From Azohydromonas aeria (GTDB taxonomy: Bacteria > Pseudomonadota > Gammaproteobacteria > Burkholderiales > Burkholderiaceae_C): a DNA stretch of 64,000 nucleotides. The notes under the pieces are model-generated. The model was given only the letters and a program-made list of their open reading frames with translations. It was not told the origin of the DNA and searched no databases. The position numbers and the translations under genes were made by a program. How positions within the stretch are numbered: the stretch's first letter is position 1; each line of letters starts with the position of its first letter. This document shows positions 44,626 through 53,254 of the stretch, piece by piece. Location of the stretch: contig NZ_VIDQ01000036.1 of NCBI RefSeq assembly GCF_009760915.1, positions 1 through 64,000 of the forward strand. Direction: 5' to 3'.

Positions 44626-45564
44626 TTACTCAGCGGTTTTCGTGCGGAGTTCCAGGACAGCGCGTGGCAGCCGATGCGACAGCGCCACCAGTTCCCTGAT
44701 GTCGCGCGCCTCGGCACGCAGGCGCTTGGCGGTTTCGAAGTTGTCCCAGCAGGCCTCCGTGCTGGCCAGGTCGTCCTTGTCGCAGGCCTGCTGCAGCAGC
44801 CTGGGCCACAGTTCCCTGGCCACCGGCTGCAGCCAGCCCCGGTCGGTCCATTTCTGCAGCACCTGTGCGTGCTGGTCCAGCAGCATCAGTCCGTCCGAGG
44901 TGAAGGTGCCGTCGCCGATGTGGTCCTTGGCGTTTTCCACGGCCTGCACTTCGGCAAGCAGCTTCTGGGCGCTTTGCATCGCCTCCGGCAGGGCGAGGCC
45001 TTTGTCGAGAGCCGCTTCGAGCGTGGCAGCCAGTCGCTCAAGCCGCTCGCTCCCCGAGTCATCCGCCCGCACCATGGCGTCGAAGGCGCGGTCGCGCGCC
45101 ACCTCGACGGCGTCCCGGTCCTCGTCTGTCCAGTAGGTCGCCAGTCCCGGATGCTCGTCGTACTCGTTGCGGGCCACGCAGCCGCGGATGCGGATCTCCT
45201 TGACCAGCAGCGGCCCGGTGTCGTCGGGCGCGACTTGCGGCAGGTTCGTGCCCCACAGGCTCCGCTGCCCCCGGTGAAACGCGGCCTGCAGGTCTTCCTC
45301 GTCCTGGAAGAACGCGGGCAACGCCTCGAACGGATGGGTCTGCCCCAGTTCCTGGCTGCGCAGGCAGGCCTCCTGGGCCATCACCTCGGCCTGGGCGGCG
45401 AGCATGGGGCGCAGCACGCGCGCCATGGCTGCCAGGCAGCGGATCCGCAGCGCAGCCGCGGTCACGTCGAGGCCATCCACGCCAGCCCCCAGCGTCCTGT
45501 ACACGTACGCCATGCACCGGTCTTCCTGATCGAAGCCCAGGGCCGTCAGTTCGAAGTTGGTCAT
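44626..45564 (-). CDS. Hypothetical protein behind leader copy 3
   Basis: 312 aa from ATG 45564 (AAAGGAAAC upstream); the frame is open above this but that part is the leader. MTNFELTALGFDQEDRCMAYVYRTLGAG, long helices rich in Ala, Leu and acidic residues, and a coiled-coil-like C-terminus. No family recognised. Its leader is the same as that before the small gene at 13338. Confidence 0.65.
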   Translation of the reverse strand: MTNFELTALGFDQEDRCMAYVYRTLGAGVDGLDVTAAALRIRCLAAMARVLRPMLAAQAEVMAQEACLRSQELGQTHPFEALPAFFQDEEDLQAAFHRGQRSLWGTNLPQVAPDDTGPLLVKEIRIRGCVARNEYDEHPGLATYWTDEDRDAVEVARDRAFDAMVRADDSGSERLERLAATLEAALDKGLALPEAMQSAQKLLAEVQAVENAKDHIGDGTFTSDGLMLLDQHAQVLQKWTDRGWLQPVARELWPRLLQQACDKDDLASTEACWDNFETAKRLRAEARDIRELVALSHRLPRAVLELRTKTAE

Positions 45565-45977
45565 GAGGGTTTCCTTTGGCGGGGTGGCAGCAGGAAACGG
45601 CGCGCCCCGGCATGGGAAGCGACGTTCCCGTGCCGGGTTGAAATGAAGGCAGCGCGCGAAGGAGCGCGCCGCACGAGCAAAGGCAACGAGGCCCCGAGCC
45701 GGAGCTGCAGGGCCGCGTCGCGCGCGTGGGACTTGCGTCCGCGTCTTGACAGCCGGATGGTCCGGTGTCGGCATGCCGCCTCGCAGGAAGCGGCGGTCTT
45801 GCCGGCTGCGAAGGCAACCGGCTGGACATCACGAGGATGTCCCTTCAAGGGCGGGTAACGACCGCTACGCCGCGATGCTGGTGAGGCACCGCAGACCTTG
45901 GGGCACGCCGTGAGAGCGGCACAGCCAAGGGCCTGAGTCGGCACGAATGCCAACGAGAAGCGGGATCAGTCTGCCAC
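45565..45977 (-). other. Repeated leader element, copy 3
   Basis: 413 bases, read on the minus strand, matching copy 1 block by block: GTGGCAGACTG at its start, CATTCGTGCCGACTC, AAGGTCTGCGGTGCC, core GCGTAGCGGTCGTTACCCGC, CCCTTGAAGGGAC, TTGCCTTCGCAGCCGGCAAG, GGACGCAAGTCC, and the end hairpin CCGGCACGGGAA, loop, TTCCCATGCCGG. That hairpin differs in sequence from copy 1 but pairs equally well. The nearby 45978-46300 is gene-free and includes a C8 run at 46094. Confidence 0.7.
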
Positions 45978-46300
45978 CATCGACCCGGCAGCGGCAAGCC
46001 CCCCAACTGGCAGCAGCCCGCGCTGCGCACGGCAGGGCAGGTGCTGCCGGAAGAACTGCTGGCACACCAAAAATCACAACATACGGGAACCAAAACACCC
46101 CCCCCTCCACCCTCCCGAGAGCCGCCCGTACATTCAAGGAAACATGAGAAGCGCAACAGGCAACGGGGATCGGGGATCGGGCCGGCATTTGGGGAGTGGC
46201 GCGGAGACGGGGTGCTTAGGGAGGCAGTCTACGCGTATGTTGTTCGATGGGTCGGTCGAATTGGACAGGCCCGCGCAAGGACCGCGAGTACCGCTGCGCC

Positions 46301-46782
46301 TTACCGGCCAACGGCCGAAAGTGTCTTGCAGAACTGCATGAGCACGTCCTGCTGGTTCAGCACCATCCCGCCCGTGGTCCCGAACGCCAGCGCCAGTGAC
46401 ACGCGCGAGCCCGCGCCTTCCTCGGCCACCACGATGTTGTAAGGAACGCGCGCCGTGGAGCCCGCAACGCCCTGCGTCGTCGAGATCACGCCGTTGGCGT
46501 TGTCTGCACTCGCGATGACGTAGCCGTCCTGCGCCACCGAGGCCTGGGCGCGCGCGAACGCCTCTTCACGCTCCACGCTCCACGCTCCACGCTCCACGCT
46601 CCACGCTCCACGCTCCACGCTCCACGCTCCACGCTCCAGAAATCCTGCCAGGTCCTGAAGGTCATGCCCGTGGCAGGCGTCCCTTCCGCCGTGTAGTTCT
46701 CAACGCAGGGTTGCGCCTGCGGCGTCATTGATGCGGCCAGCAGCACTGCCGCAGTCCAGGCCGTCCGTCCATGGGTTCCCAC
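46301..46782 (-). pseudogene. Secreted protein gene split in two frames by a 7-bp repeat
   Basis: GTG 46782 (GGAG eight bases before) starts a signal peptide (TAWTAAVLLAASMTPQAQ) and a mature start PCVENYTAEGTPATGMTFRTWQDFW. Then nine heptamers encode SVERGAW-type repeats. In the present copy number the frame leaves the repeat into a non-coding-looking tail and stops at 46486, while a different frame continues with EEAFARAQASVAQDGYVIASAD to ...MQFCKTLSAVGR at 46301. One more unit or two fewer would join the halves in frame. Either a phase-variable gene in the off state or a slippage mutant. Confidence 0.6.
46571..46633. repeat. Heptanucleotide tandem repeat (9 copies)
   Basis: Nine perfect copies of CTCCACG, with one-mismatch or partial units at both sides (46564-46570, 46634-46639). 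The unit length is not a multiple of three and it lies inside a gene. Confidence 0.95.
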
Positions 46783-46853
46783 TTGCAATCTCCTTCTCTT
46801 TCAACAGCGCCGTCCTGACGTTGCGGTTCGCGCAGCGCGCCAGGACACGCTGC

Positions 46854-47374
46854 TCAGAGCAAGGAAGAGCCTTGGGCCTGCCGCCTCAGCGCTCCCGGGC
46901 CGATGACCCCGATGGGGATGAAGTCGGGATAGCGGCTTTGCCCCGGATGGCTTCGTCCTGCACAGGTGACCTGGTGTGTCGTCTGGGCGGGTGCCGTATC
47001 CACCGCCTGGTACCGCAGGCAGCATTGCCGGCTGGGACAACCGATGCCAAAACAGGTCCAGACACCTCCTGGGTCGATGACGTGCTCGGCGCTCGGGCCA
47101 TGACTCCAGTCCAATCGAAGTGCGGCACCCATCTCGGCCTCGATACAGCTTGGCCCCACGATACGCTGCATTGCGCGCTCATGAGGAGGAAAACGCATCA
47201 GCCGCGGCACACCAGATTTGTCAAAACGAACCGGGTGTTCAGCGGCCACCATCCCTGCCCTTCCTCAGCGCACCATAGGTGCTGTTTGAACGACTTCAAG
47301 CTCGGCAGCGTATGAGCCGGAACGTGGGCCGTCCACGAAAAATCCTGCCCGAAATCGTCAAGTTCAGCGTTCAT
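46854..47374 (-). pseudogene. Hypothetical gene, apparently frameshifted
   Basis: ATG 47374 begins MNAELDDFGQDFSWTAHVPAHTLPSLKSFKQHLWCAEEGQG, which looks coding; this frame stops at 47198. A second frame from 47252 continues MVAAEHPVRFDKSGVPRLMRFPPHERAMQRIVGPS... with a cysteine-rich part (WTCFGIGCPSRQCC) to 46854. The two overlap around 47250 and read naturally as one protein broken by a single-base shift. No family recognised. Two separate overlapping genes are the alternative. Confidence 0.4.
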
Positions 47375-48190
47375 CCAGGTTCCAGCTCGACGCACGACGT
47401 CATGCTGTGACTTGAAGGACGCTGTTCAAGTGCATGCACCGGCTGGCCTGCCGTCACCGCCCTTCGAGCGACATTTCGCAAGGCGACTGCTGCTCCCTCT
47501 GCTGAAAAAGGGCCAGCGTGCAGCGCGGTCGCACGCGAGGCAGCAAGTGGCGCAGCAGCTGCATGCTTCGGGCCTGGCCCAAGCTGCCGTCAGTCGTGAG
47601 ACGAGCGGCAGTCACACCGCGCGGCCAAGTTGCCTGCCGCCACTGCCCGTGTCGGCTTGGGACGCGATCCCGGCCAGACGTCCCGCACGAAGGGCCGCCA
47701 TGCCCATGGCCAGAAAGCCAGCCAGCATCGAGCCCACAGTGCAAGGGCCGGCGCCATCTCGGCTGCGATGATCGGCGGCGAGCTCTCAGCTTCAGGCCCT
47801 GCCATGCCGGAGGCAGCCGTCAACGAGCCTTTCGACAGTGGCACGACATCTGCGTGCAGTTGCACCAGCGCCAGCCGCACTTTCAGGGTTCTCGGGTGTT
47901 GGTCCATCGGGCTTCTTCGTCTGCAGTCCACCCCTGGTGTGGACCAGGCAGGATGGCTATTGCGGGGGATGGGCCTGGCATTGTGATCGAAGCGCCGCGC
48001 TCATCCTGCGCAGCCATGGGTGACGCCTTACCGGGCTGTGCCAGCCATGGCAGCTGCCATCCGTCCAAAAGGCCGGGACACCCACACCGTCGTCGCGTCG
48101 TAGCGCTTCAGGCAAAAGGTGCCGCTGGACGCGATGAAAGCCGCCGTGGTCCTGCGACAATCAAGAACTCCCTCCACGGACGATGCACAC
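47375..48190. other. Stretch without a confident gene
   Basis: A minus-strand frame 47590-47907 (MDQHPRTLKVRLALVQLHADVV, then a hydrophobic part ALALWARCWLAFWPWAW) may be a small membrane protein, but codon use is not decisive. Nothing else on either strand looks real. The HU promoter should lie at its right end. Confidence 0.3.
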
Positions 48191-48577
48191 ATGAACCGCA
48201 ACGACCTCGCTGCGCTGCTTGCTGAAAATCACGAGCTTTCCAAGGCCGCGGCCGGCCGGATGCTCGACACCGTATTCGACGCCTTGTGCGCTGAGCTCAA
48301 GAAGGGCAACCCGGTGTCCCTGGCAGGCTTCGGCAGCTTCAAGCTGACCCAGCGCGCCGCGCGCACGGGCCGCAACCCAGCCACCGGCGACAAGATCAAG
48401 ATCGCAGCGCGCAAGCTGGTGAAGTTCACGCCGGCCTCCGCACTGGCCGGCCTGGTCGATCCCAAGTTCGCCAAGGCCCGTGCCGAGAAGGCAGCGGCCA
48501 AGCGGGCCTCGAAGGCGCCTGCCAAGAAGGCATCGGCAAAGGCCCCGGTCAAGAAGGCGGCTGCGAAGAAGGCCTGA
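48191..48577 (+). CDS. HU-family nucleoid protein with a lysine/alanine tail
   Basis: 128 aa from ATG 48191. Residues 1-90 are HU: MNRNDLAALLAENHELSKAAAGRMLDTVFDAL, GNPVSLAGFGSFKLTQRAARTGRNPATG (the DNA-binding arm with RNPATG) and KIAARKLVKFTPAS. The last 40 residues are a histone H1-like K/A-rich tail (AKKASAKAPVKKAAAKKA), as in some betaproteobacterial HU variants. It bends and compacts DNA. A terminator follows. Confidence 0.93.
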   Translation: MNRNDLAALLAENHELSKAAAGRMLDTVFDALCAELKKGNPVSLAGFGSFKLTQRAARTGRNPATGDKIKIAARKLVKFTPASALAGLVDPKFAKARAEKAAAKRASKAPAKKASAKAPVKKAAAKKA

Positions 48578-48638
48578 CGGCATCGAGACGGCACCGCGAC
48601 AGGTTGCGCATACCGATACCGCGCTGCCGCCTCCTCAA

Positions 48639-48668
48639 TGAAAAAGCCCTGCACTGCAGGGCATTTTC
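48639..48668 (+). terminator. Rho-independent terminator after the HU gene
   Basis: AAAAAGCCCTGC, loop, GCAGGGC then ATTTT: a 7-bp GC stem with A and T runs on both sides, so it can work in both directions. It follows the HU stop by about 60 bases. Confidence 0.85.
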
Positions 48669-48713
48669 ATTGTCGCGGGCTAGGCGTTTTCAGCCCGGTC
48701 CGCCAGTCGCTCC

Positions 48714-48812
48714 TCACCCGCATGCAGGAGCGCTGCCGTGCAGGACACTTCGGTCCGCAGGCTTGCCCACCAACCCCATCATCTCCAACGTCGATGGCTC
48801 CGGTGCACATGG
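48714..48812 (-). pseudogene. Remnant of the end of a SWIB gene
   Basis: On the minus strand, STLEMMGLVGKPA at about 48758-48800 matches the end of the intact SWIB protein at 50810 (VTMFEMTGLVGKHLA). The nucleotide sequence TTGCCCACCAACCCC is shared, and both copies lie next to a similar terminator. The remainder is lost. Confidence 0.45.
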
Positions 48813-49167
48813 ACCGGTCCTGCCACTCATATACACGACACACAGGCTCACCATGTGATGCCGATCTTTGGATGTGACAGCGCCGCAACATGAAGTGCAT
48901 GCTCGCGCCTTCGCATGGCAAAGTGCCGGCCATGTCGTTGATGCCCGATCAACAACCTCCATGGTTGCCTCGGAAGTTCCAGGCACGGCTGGTGTGCCGA
49001 CATGGTGCACCGGGCGTTCAACTGCGTGACTTGCCGAGAAGATGGAAGGACTCTTGCACCGCCGGCCTGGTGGCTGGGGTCGAGCGAGCCGTCACTGACA
49101 TCAAGGCTCCAGAGCCGGACATGGCCTGTACAGCCTGGAGAAATTCGAGTCCACGGCGAACCTGGCC

Positions 49168-49392
49168 ATGGGCAAGGGCGATGACGCGACGCTGGGCGTC
49201 ATCGGCCTGTCGCAGCAGACAGGGGTGAACCGTGACGGCATTGCGCCCATGCCGATGCCTGCCATCACGGCGTGGAGCCGGGCACAGGCCGTGAGCGTCG
49301 CGACCGGCATCGACCTGGACTTGGCAGGCATGCCGCGAAAGTTGAATGCACCCTTTGGACCCGTGCGATCGGGACATCGGGGAGCCTGCTGA
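49168..49392 (+). CDS. Possible small ORF or gene fragment
   Basis: 74 aa from ATG 49168 (MGKGDDATLGVIGLSQQTGVNRDGIAPMPMPAITAW). The frame is open and coding-like also just upstream (GLYSLEKFESTANLA), back to a TGA near 49095, so it may be the middle of a broken gene. No family recognised. The rest of 48813-49670 has nothing I would call. Confidence 0.3.
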   Translation: MGKGDDATLGVIGLSQQTGVNRDGIAPMPMPAITAWSRAQAVSVATGIDLDLAGMPRKLNAPFGPVRSGHRGAC

Positions 49393-49670
49393 CAAGGCGC
49401 GCTGCGCTGGGCAGATTCGGAGCGGCGCACCTGCGCCGAAGTTGCTGAGCCGGCCATGCCACCCCGGGCGCATGCGCGCGGTTGCCCGCGGCGCGTGCGT
49501 GGAACTTGCTTGCCGCTGGTTCGGCGAGACGCCCGCCATGCGCGACCTTGCCGCAGTCCAGTGATTGGAGTGGGTGGCAACGTTTTGGGCGAAGGAGGCA
49601 GGCGCGACCTACCAGCCACCACAGGCTGGAAGCTGCAGGAGTACGGGTTCGTCTTTTTGGAGGACGGTCG

Positions 49671-50621
49671 ATGCTGAAGAAGGGGCTGACATTGGTCACC
49701 GGCCTGGTGCGCGAGCGCCTTGGCACGCCACCAGGCTTGCGCCAATTTCTGGACAGGAACGCCGATAAGCTGCTGGTGGACATGCTTGATCCCCAGCCGG
49801 GCGACACCACGGCCGAAGGCGTGCCGCGATGGCATGAGTGGGGACAGCCCGCGCACAGCGACGGCATCATGTTCACGGCCGGCGAACTGCTGGGATGGAA
49901 GACACACCGGAACTTTGGCTATCGCAGCTACCGCGTCGTCCGACCTGAGCTTGCAGGGTTTGGCAGTTGCCTGCGGATCCCACTCCGGTGCAACGAGGCA
50001 CAGGATACTGCTCCCATCCGGGGCGTCCGCACCCCCATGGAGCCGTTCAGTTCGCTCATGGAGCGGCCACGGCCTTCCCCGCCCCGGTTGGTGGACGGTG
50101 TAGGCCACACAGGGCAGGCCCGCTTGCCGCATCGACACCAAGTCCGGCCCCTTCACCGGCAGCGCTCCAACGAACACCTGGTGTGGTATCTATGGGATGG
50201 CCGTGCCTTCGTGATCGGCGACGATGCGTCGTGCGACTTGGCGGCCGTCCATCGTGCCGCGGAGCGTCCTGGTCGACGGGTCGAGCTGGACCCGGAGCTG
50301 CACGTGTTCTCCATCGAACCGCAGGCAGTGAGCAGCCTGCGCCGTGACTTCGAGCTTTTCGCCGTGTCTGCGCGCGACGTGTTCGCCAGCGTCGGCTTCC
50401 ATGATGCCCTGCGCAAGTCGCGCACGCCCTACCTGAGCAAACGCATGCCACGACCCCACCGCGACATGGAAGTCATCTTCCTGCCCCGCGTCAACCGGCG
50501 CTCGATGGCGCTGGCGGCCGAGATGCGGGCAGCCGGCTATCCCGACGTGGGCAGGCATCTGTCCACGCTGATACTGCGCCAGCACATGAACGCCGCTCGC
50601 CAGGAGGCCCGGGCCGCGTAG
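49671..50621 (+). CDS. Hypothetical protein
   Basis: 316 aa from ATG 49671. Starts MLKKGLTLVTGLVRERLGTPPGLRQFLDRNADKLLVDML. Residues about 110-175 (RCNEAQDTAPIRGVRTPMEPF...) look less like real coding than the two ends, and there may be a pair of compensating frameshifts there. The C-terminal third (MPRPHRDMEVIFLPRVNRRSMALAAEMRAAGY) is convincing. No family recognised. Confidence 0.5.
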   Translation: MLKKGLTLVTGLVRERLGTPPGLRQFLDRNADKLLVDMLDPQPGDTTAEGVPRWHEWGQPAHSDGIMFTAGELLGWKTHRNFGYRSYRVVRPELAGFGSCLRIPLRCNEAQDTAPIRGVRTPMEPFSSLMERPRPSPPRLVDGVGHTGQARLPHRHQVRPLHRQRSNEHLVWYLWDGRAFVIGDDASCDLAAVHRAAERPGRRVELDPELHVFSIEPQAVSSLRRDFELFAVSARDVFASVGFHDALRKSRTPYLSKRMPRPHRDMEVIFLPRVNRRSMALAAEMRAAGYPDVGRHLSTLILRQHMNAARQEARAA

Positions 50622-50742
50622 GCCGCTGCCCGTCATGCGGGGGTGGCGCGATACGCGGGCTTGCATCAAGCGCCGCCATCCAGTTGGCGCCACCCCGGCC
50701 GTCCGACATCGAGGGCGCAACCTGACCTTGTGCGAGGTACAT

Positions 50743-50772
50743 ACGAAAAAGCCCCGCGCTGCAGGGCTTTTC
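50743..50772. terminator. Bidirectional terminator between convergent genes
   Basis: CGAAAAAGCCCCGCGCTGCA then GGGCTTTTCG: a GC stem flanked by A5 and T4 between the convergent genes ending at 50621 (plus) and 50810 (minus). Confidence 0.85.
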
Positions 50773-50809
50773 GCTAGTCTGGTCCTTGAGAAGCTCGATG
50801 GATCCCGCT

Positions 50810-51073
50810 TCACGCCAGGTGCTTGCCCACCAACCCCGTCATCTCGAACATCGTCACCTCGTCCTTGCCCATGACGGCCTTCAGGGCGTCATCGCACAGG
50901 ATGTTGCGCTTGTTGGCCGGGTTCTGCAGGTTGTGCTGCTTGATGTAGTCCCACAGGCGCTTGGTGACCTCGGTACGGGGCAGCGGCTCGGCGCCCACGA
51001 CGGATGCCAGCTGGGGGCTGGGCTTCAACGTCTTCATGAATGCGCTGTTCTTCTGGGTCTGGGCTTCGGCCAT
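50810..51073 (-). CDS. SWIB/MDM2-domain protein
   Basis: 87 aa from ATG 51073 (a longer open frame upstream is not coding-like). MAEAQTQKNSAFMKTLKPSPQLASVVGAEPLPRTEVTKRLWDYIKQHNLQNPANKRNILCDDALKAVMGKDEVTMFEMTGLVGKHL is a complete SWIB domain, best known from eukaryotic chromatin complexes and from chlamydial and betaproteobacterial proteins. In bacteria its role is not settled. A neighbour of HU, so nucleoid function is plausible. Confidence 0.92.
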   Translation of the reverse strand: MAEAQTQKNSAFMKTLKPSPQLASVVGAEPLPRTEVTKRLWDYIKQHNLQNPANKRNILCDDALKAVMGKDEVTMFEMTGLVGKHLA

Positions 51074-51288
51074 GAAAATCCTTTTGCGATTGGAATGGCC
51101 CAGCATAACGCGTTCACGGCGCCCCACCTGTTGCGAAGCGGTCGATCGCGACTGGCATGGGCAGCATGTGCAGGAACGGGCATGGTGAGGCGCATCTGGT
51201 GTCACAGGCATTGCTGCCACTTCGGCTGCGCACGCAACTCGCCAGGTGCCATGCGGCACGCCAGCCGCTGCGTGCAGCGGCCTCAGGC

Positions 51289-52029
51289 TCACGGCCAGGC
51301 CAGCTCGACCAGGATGCCTTCCCGGTCGCTCAGGCGATGCCCATTAACGAGGCTGGGCACGGCTGCGAGCCGGCTGGCGAGCCCGTCCTCTTCGGTGACT
51401 GCCATATGGTCCATGCCGCTAAGCGGTCCCTGGGGTGCCAAAGACCCGCGCCGTTCATCGGTGGTCAGGCATTTCATGCCGGCATCGGCCAGTCCCTGCA
51501 GGATGCTGCGCCTCGGGTCCACCGAGCCATAGCGCGCTGATGCCTCCAGGCTGGCATTGAAGTCACCGGCCACGCACAGCAGGTGGTCACGGAACTCCTG
51601 GCGCAGTCGCAGCCATTCGGCACACTGCCGCTGCACGGCGGCCTGGTGCCGCTGCCAGGCCAATGCCTGGCGCTGCAGGGCACCGCCCTGTGCATGCGTC
51701 ATCACGGTGCCGTACAGCAGCAGCGGCCTCTCCAGCCCAGGCGGCTGCAGTCGCACCGCAACCGTGGACGCAGCATCCTGCGTGGCCACGGCATCCAGCG
51801 CATGCCTGGACCAGACGATGACTCGGTGCTCGCCGAGTTGATGGAACTCGGCTCCGGGCGTGGACTTGCAAGCATGTCCGTCGGGCGGCAAGTTGGCGTC
51901 ATGCGCTTCCGTCAGGACCCACAGGTCCGCATCGAGCTGCCGCAGGACTTCCAGTTGTCTGGGAATACGGGTGCGGTGGAATGCGCCGGAGCGCCCCAGG
52001 TTCCAGATGCCGATCCGCAATGACTTCAA
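51289..52029 (-). CDS. Endonuclease/exonuclease/phosphatase-fold protein
   Basis: 246 aa from a TTG at 52029 with AGGGGAG before it; an ATG at 52080 is the alternative. EEP motifs: RIGIWNLG (Asn), WVLTEAHD (Glu), LLYGTVMTH, CVAGDFNAS (Asp-Asn) and GMDHMAV. The last conserved His, normally SDH, is replaced (LSDREGILVEL), so catalysis may be reduced or lost. The family includes DNases and phosphodiesterases. Confidence 0.75.
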   Translation of the reverse strand: MKSLRIGIWNLGRSGAFHRTRIPRQLEVLRQLDADLWVLTEAHDANLPPDGHACKSTPGAEFHQLGEHRVIVWSRHALDAVATQDAASTVAVRLQPPGLERPLLLYGTVMTHAQGGALQRQALAWQRHQAAVQRQCAEWLRLRQEFRDHLLCVAGDFNASLEASARYGSVDPRRSILQGLADAGMKCLTTDERRGSLAPQGPLSGMDHMAVTEEDGLASRLAAVPSLVNGHRLSDREGILVELAWP

Positions 52030-52400
52030 TGATGTTTCTCCCCTGAATCTTCGTAGGCCATGGTGATGCTTGAGCAGCACCCTTAGAGGCCGCTTCGGGC
52101 GGCATCACAGCAATCCCTGAACTCCACACGGACAACGTCGCGGCCCATTGGCGCTCGTGTTGCCGTGGCGTGCCGGGACATCGATGCCCGTACGCCAACG
52201 TTCGCGACATTGCTTCACGGAGTCCACAGCGGCCTGGCCTGTCATGACCTGGCGAACCGGCTACCGGAGAACCCGCCCGGGAACGCACCACACGGTGCGC
52301 CGAGCTTATCGCCACAGCACAACGGGATTTGTTCACCCTGATGGCCTTCCAGTGGAGTAGATCCACCATGACACGCAGGTCGTCGTTCAGGGTGCTTCTC

Positions 52401-52430
52401 CTCACAGGGGGGCAAATGCTAAAATATAAT
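52401..52430 (+). promoter_or_regulatory. AT-rich promoter of the orphan XRE gene
   Basis: A perfect -10 TATAAT (52425-52430) with CTCACA 18 bases upstream as a weak -35, 36 bases before the ATG. The 52415-52460 stretch is the most AT-rich spot of this region (TAAAATATAATTTATC, CAATATTTTCAATTA), good for repressor binding. Confidence 0.6.
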
Positions 52431-52465
52431 TTATCTACATCGCGCAATATTTTCAATTACAGCTT

Positions 52466-52783
52466 ATGCCACGCGCTCCAAAGATGACCCGCGAACTGCC
52501 GCCCATCATCAGCAGCACGCTCGCTACCCTGGGCGCCAACCTGCGCCTGGCGCGCGAACGCCGTGGCATCACGATCCGGGAGCTCGCCGAGCAGCTCAAT
52601 GCCTCGGTGCCCACGATCATCAACCTGGAGCGGGGCGAGGCCACGGTGTCCATGGCCATCTATGCCGCGGCATTGCATTTCTATGAGCGGCTGGAATGGC
52701 TGCCCGATCTCATGGATCCCCAGTTCGACCGGGAAGCGCTGCGCATCGAGCTCGCCGGCATCCGGCCCAGGAGCCGTCGGTAG
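52466..52783 (+). CDS. XRE/HipB-like helix-turn-helix protein
   Basis: 105 aa. Central HTH: LGANLRLARERRGITIRELAEQLNASVPTIINLERGEATVSMAIYAAALHFY, closely like HipB-type antitoxins. C-terminus short and basic. Such genes normally precede a hipA kinase; here the next 470 bases are gene-free, so it is an orphan regulator or remainder of a toxin-antitoxin pair. Confidence 0.8.
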   Translation: MPRAPKMTRELPPIISSTLATLGANLRLARERRGITIRELAEQLNASVPTIINLERGEATVSMAIYAAALHFYERLEWLPDLMDPQFDREALRIELAGIRPRSRR

Positions 52784-53254
52784 GGTTTGCACGCTCGGAC
52801 CACACGTCACGAGCGATGCCGCCGCGCAAGAGAATCGTTGATGGCTCTCGACATCGGCACGGCATGCGGTTGGGTTCTCACCTAGACGGGCATCCATCGG
52901 CACCGCCCGCTGTGCCCCGATCCGTTGCCTTCGGCTGCCGCTTGCAGTCATCTTTTGTCTGGGGCAGCGACGCGACGTCTGACCGCCGAGCGGCAGCGCG
53001 GTGCGCGAAAATTTGTCCAAGTGACGCCGCGTCTGCAAGGCCAAGGTCGATGAAGCGGCGCCGCGGGCAAGGACTTCGAGACATGAACACTTCAGCACCC
53101 AGGCCTCTCGAACGCGGCGGGCAACCGGTCCTGACGTGTCGAGGGAAAAGGCGGCAGCCCGATATTGATGTGGACTTGCGCACTTCTTGCTTGAAGGCTG
53201 TTGGAGAGAGCAGGCACGACAACCTGCATGCAACCGCTACCGAGGGAGAATCAT
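52784..53254. other. Gene-free stretch
   Basis: About 470 bases with no frame of coding quality. It separates the XRE gene from the double-HTH gene and must hold the latter's promoter. Confidence 0.4.

Noticed and set aside
46571-46633. Possible CRISPR array
   Set aside because: The 7-bp units are contiguous with no spacers; a simple tandem repeat.
49101-50177. 358-codon minus-strand frame opposite the 316-aa gene
   Set aside because: Poor codon pattern and no motif; the plus-strand frame has better ends and start context, though neither is strong in the middle.
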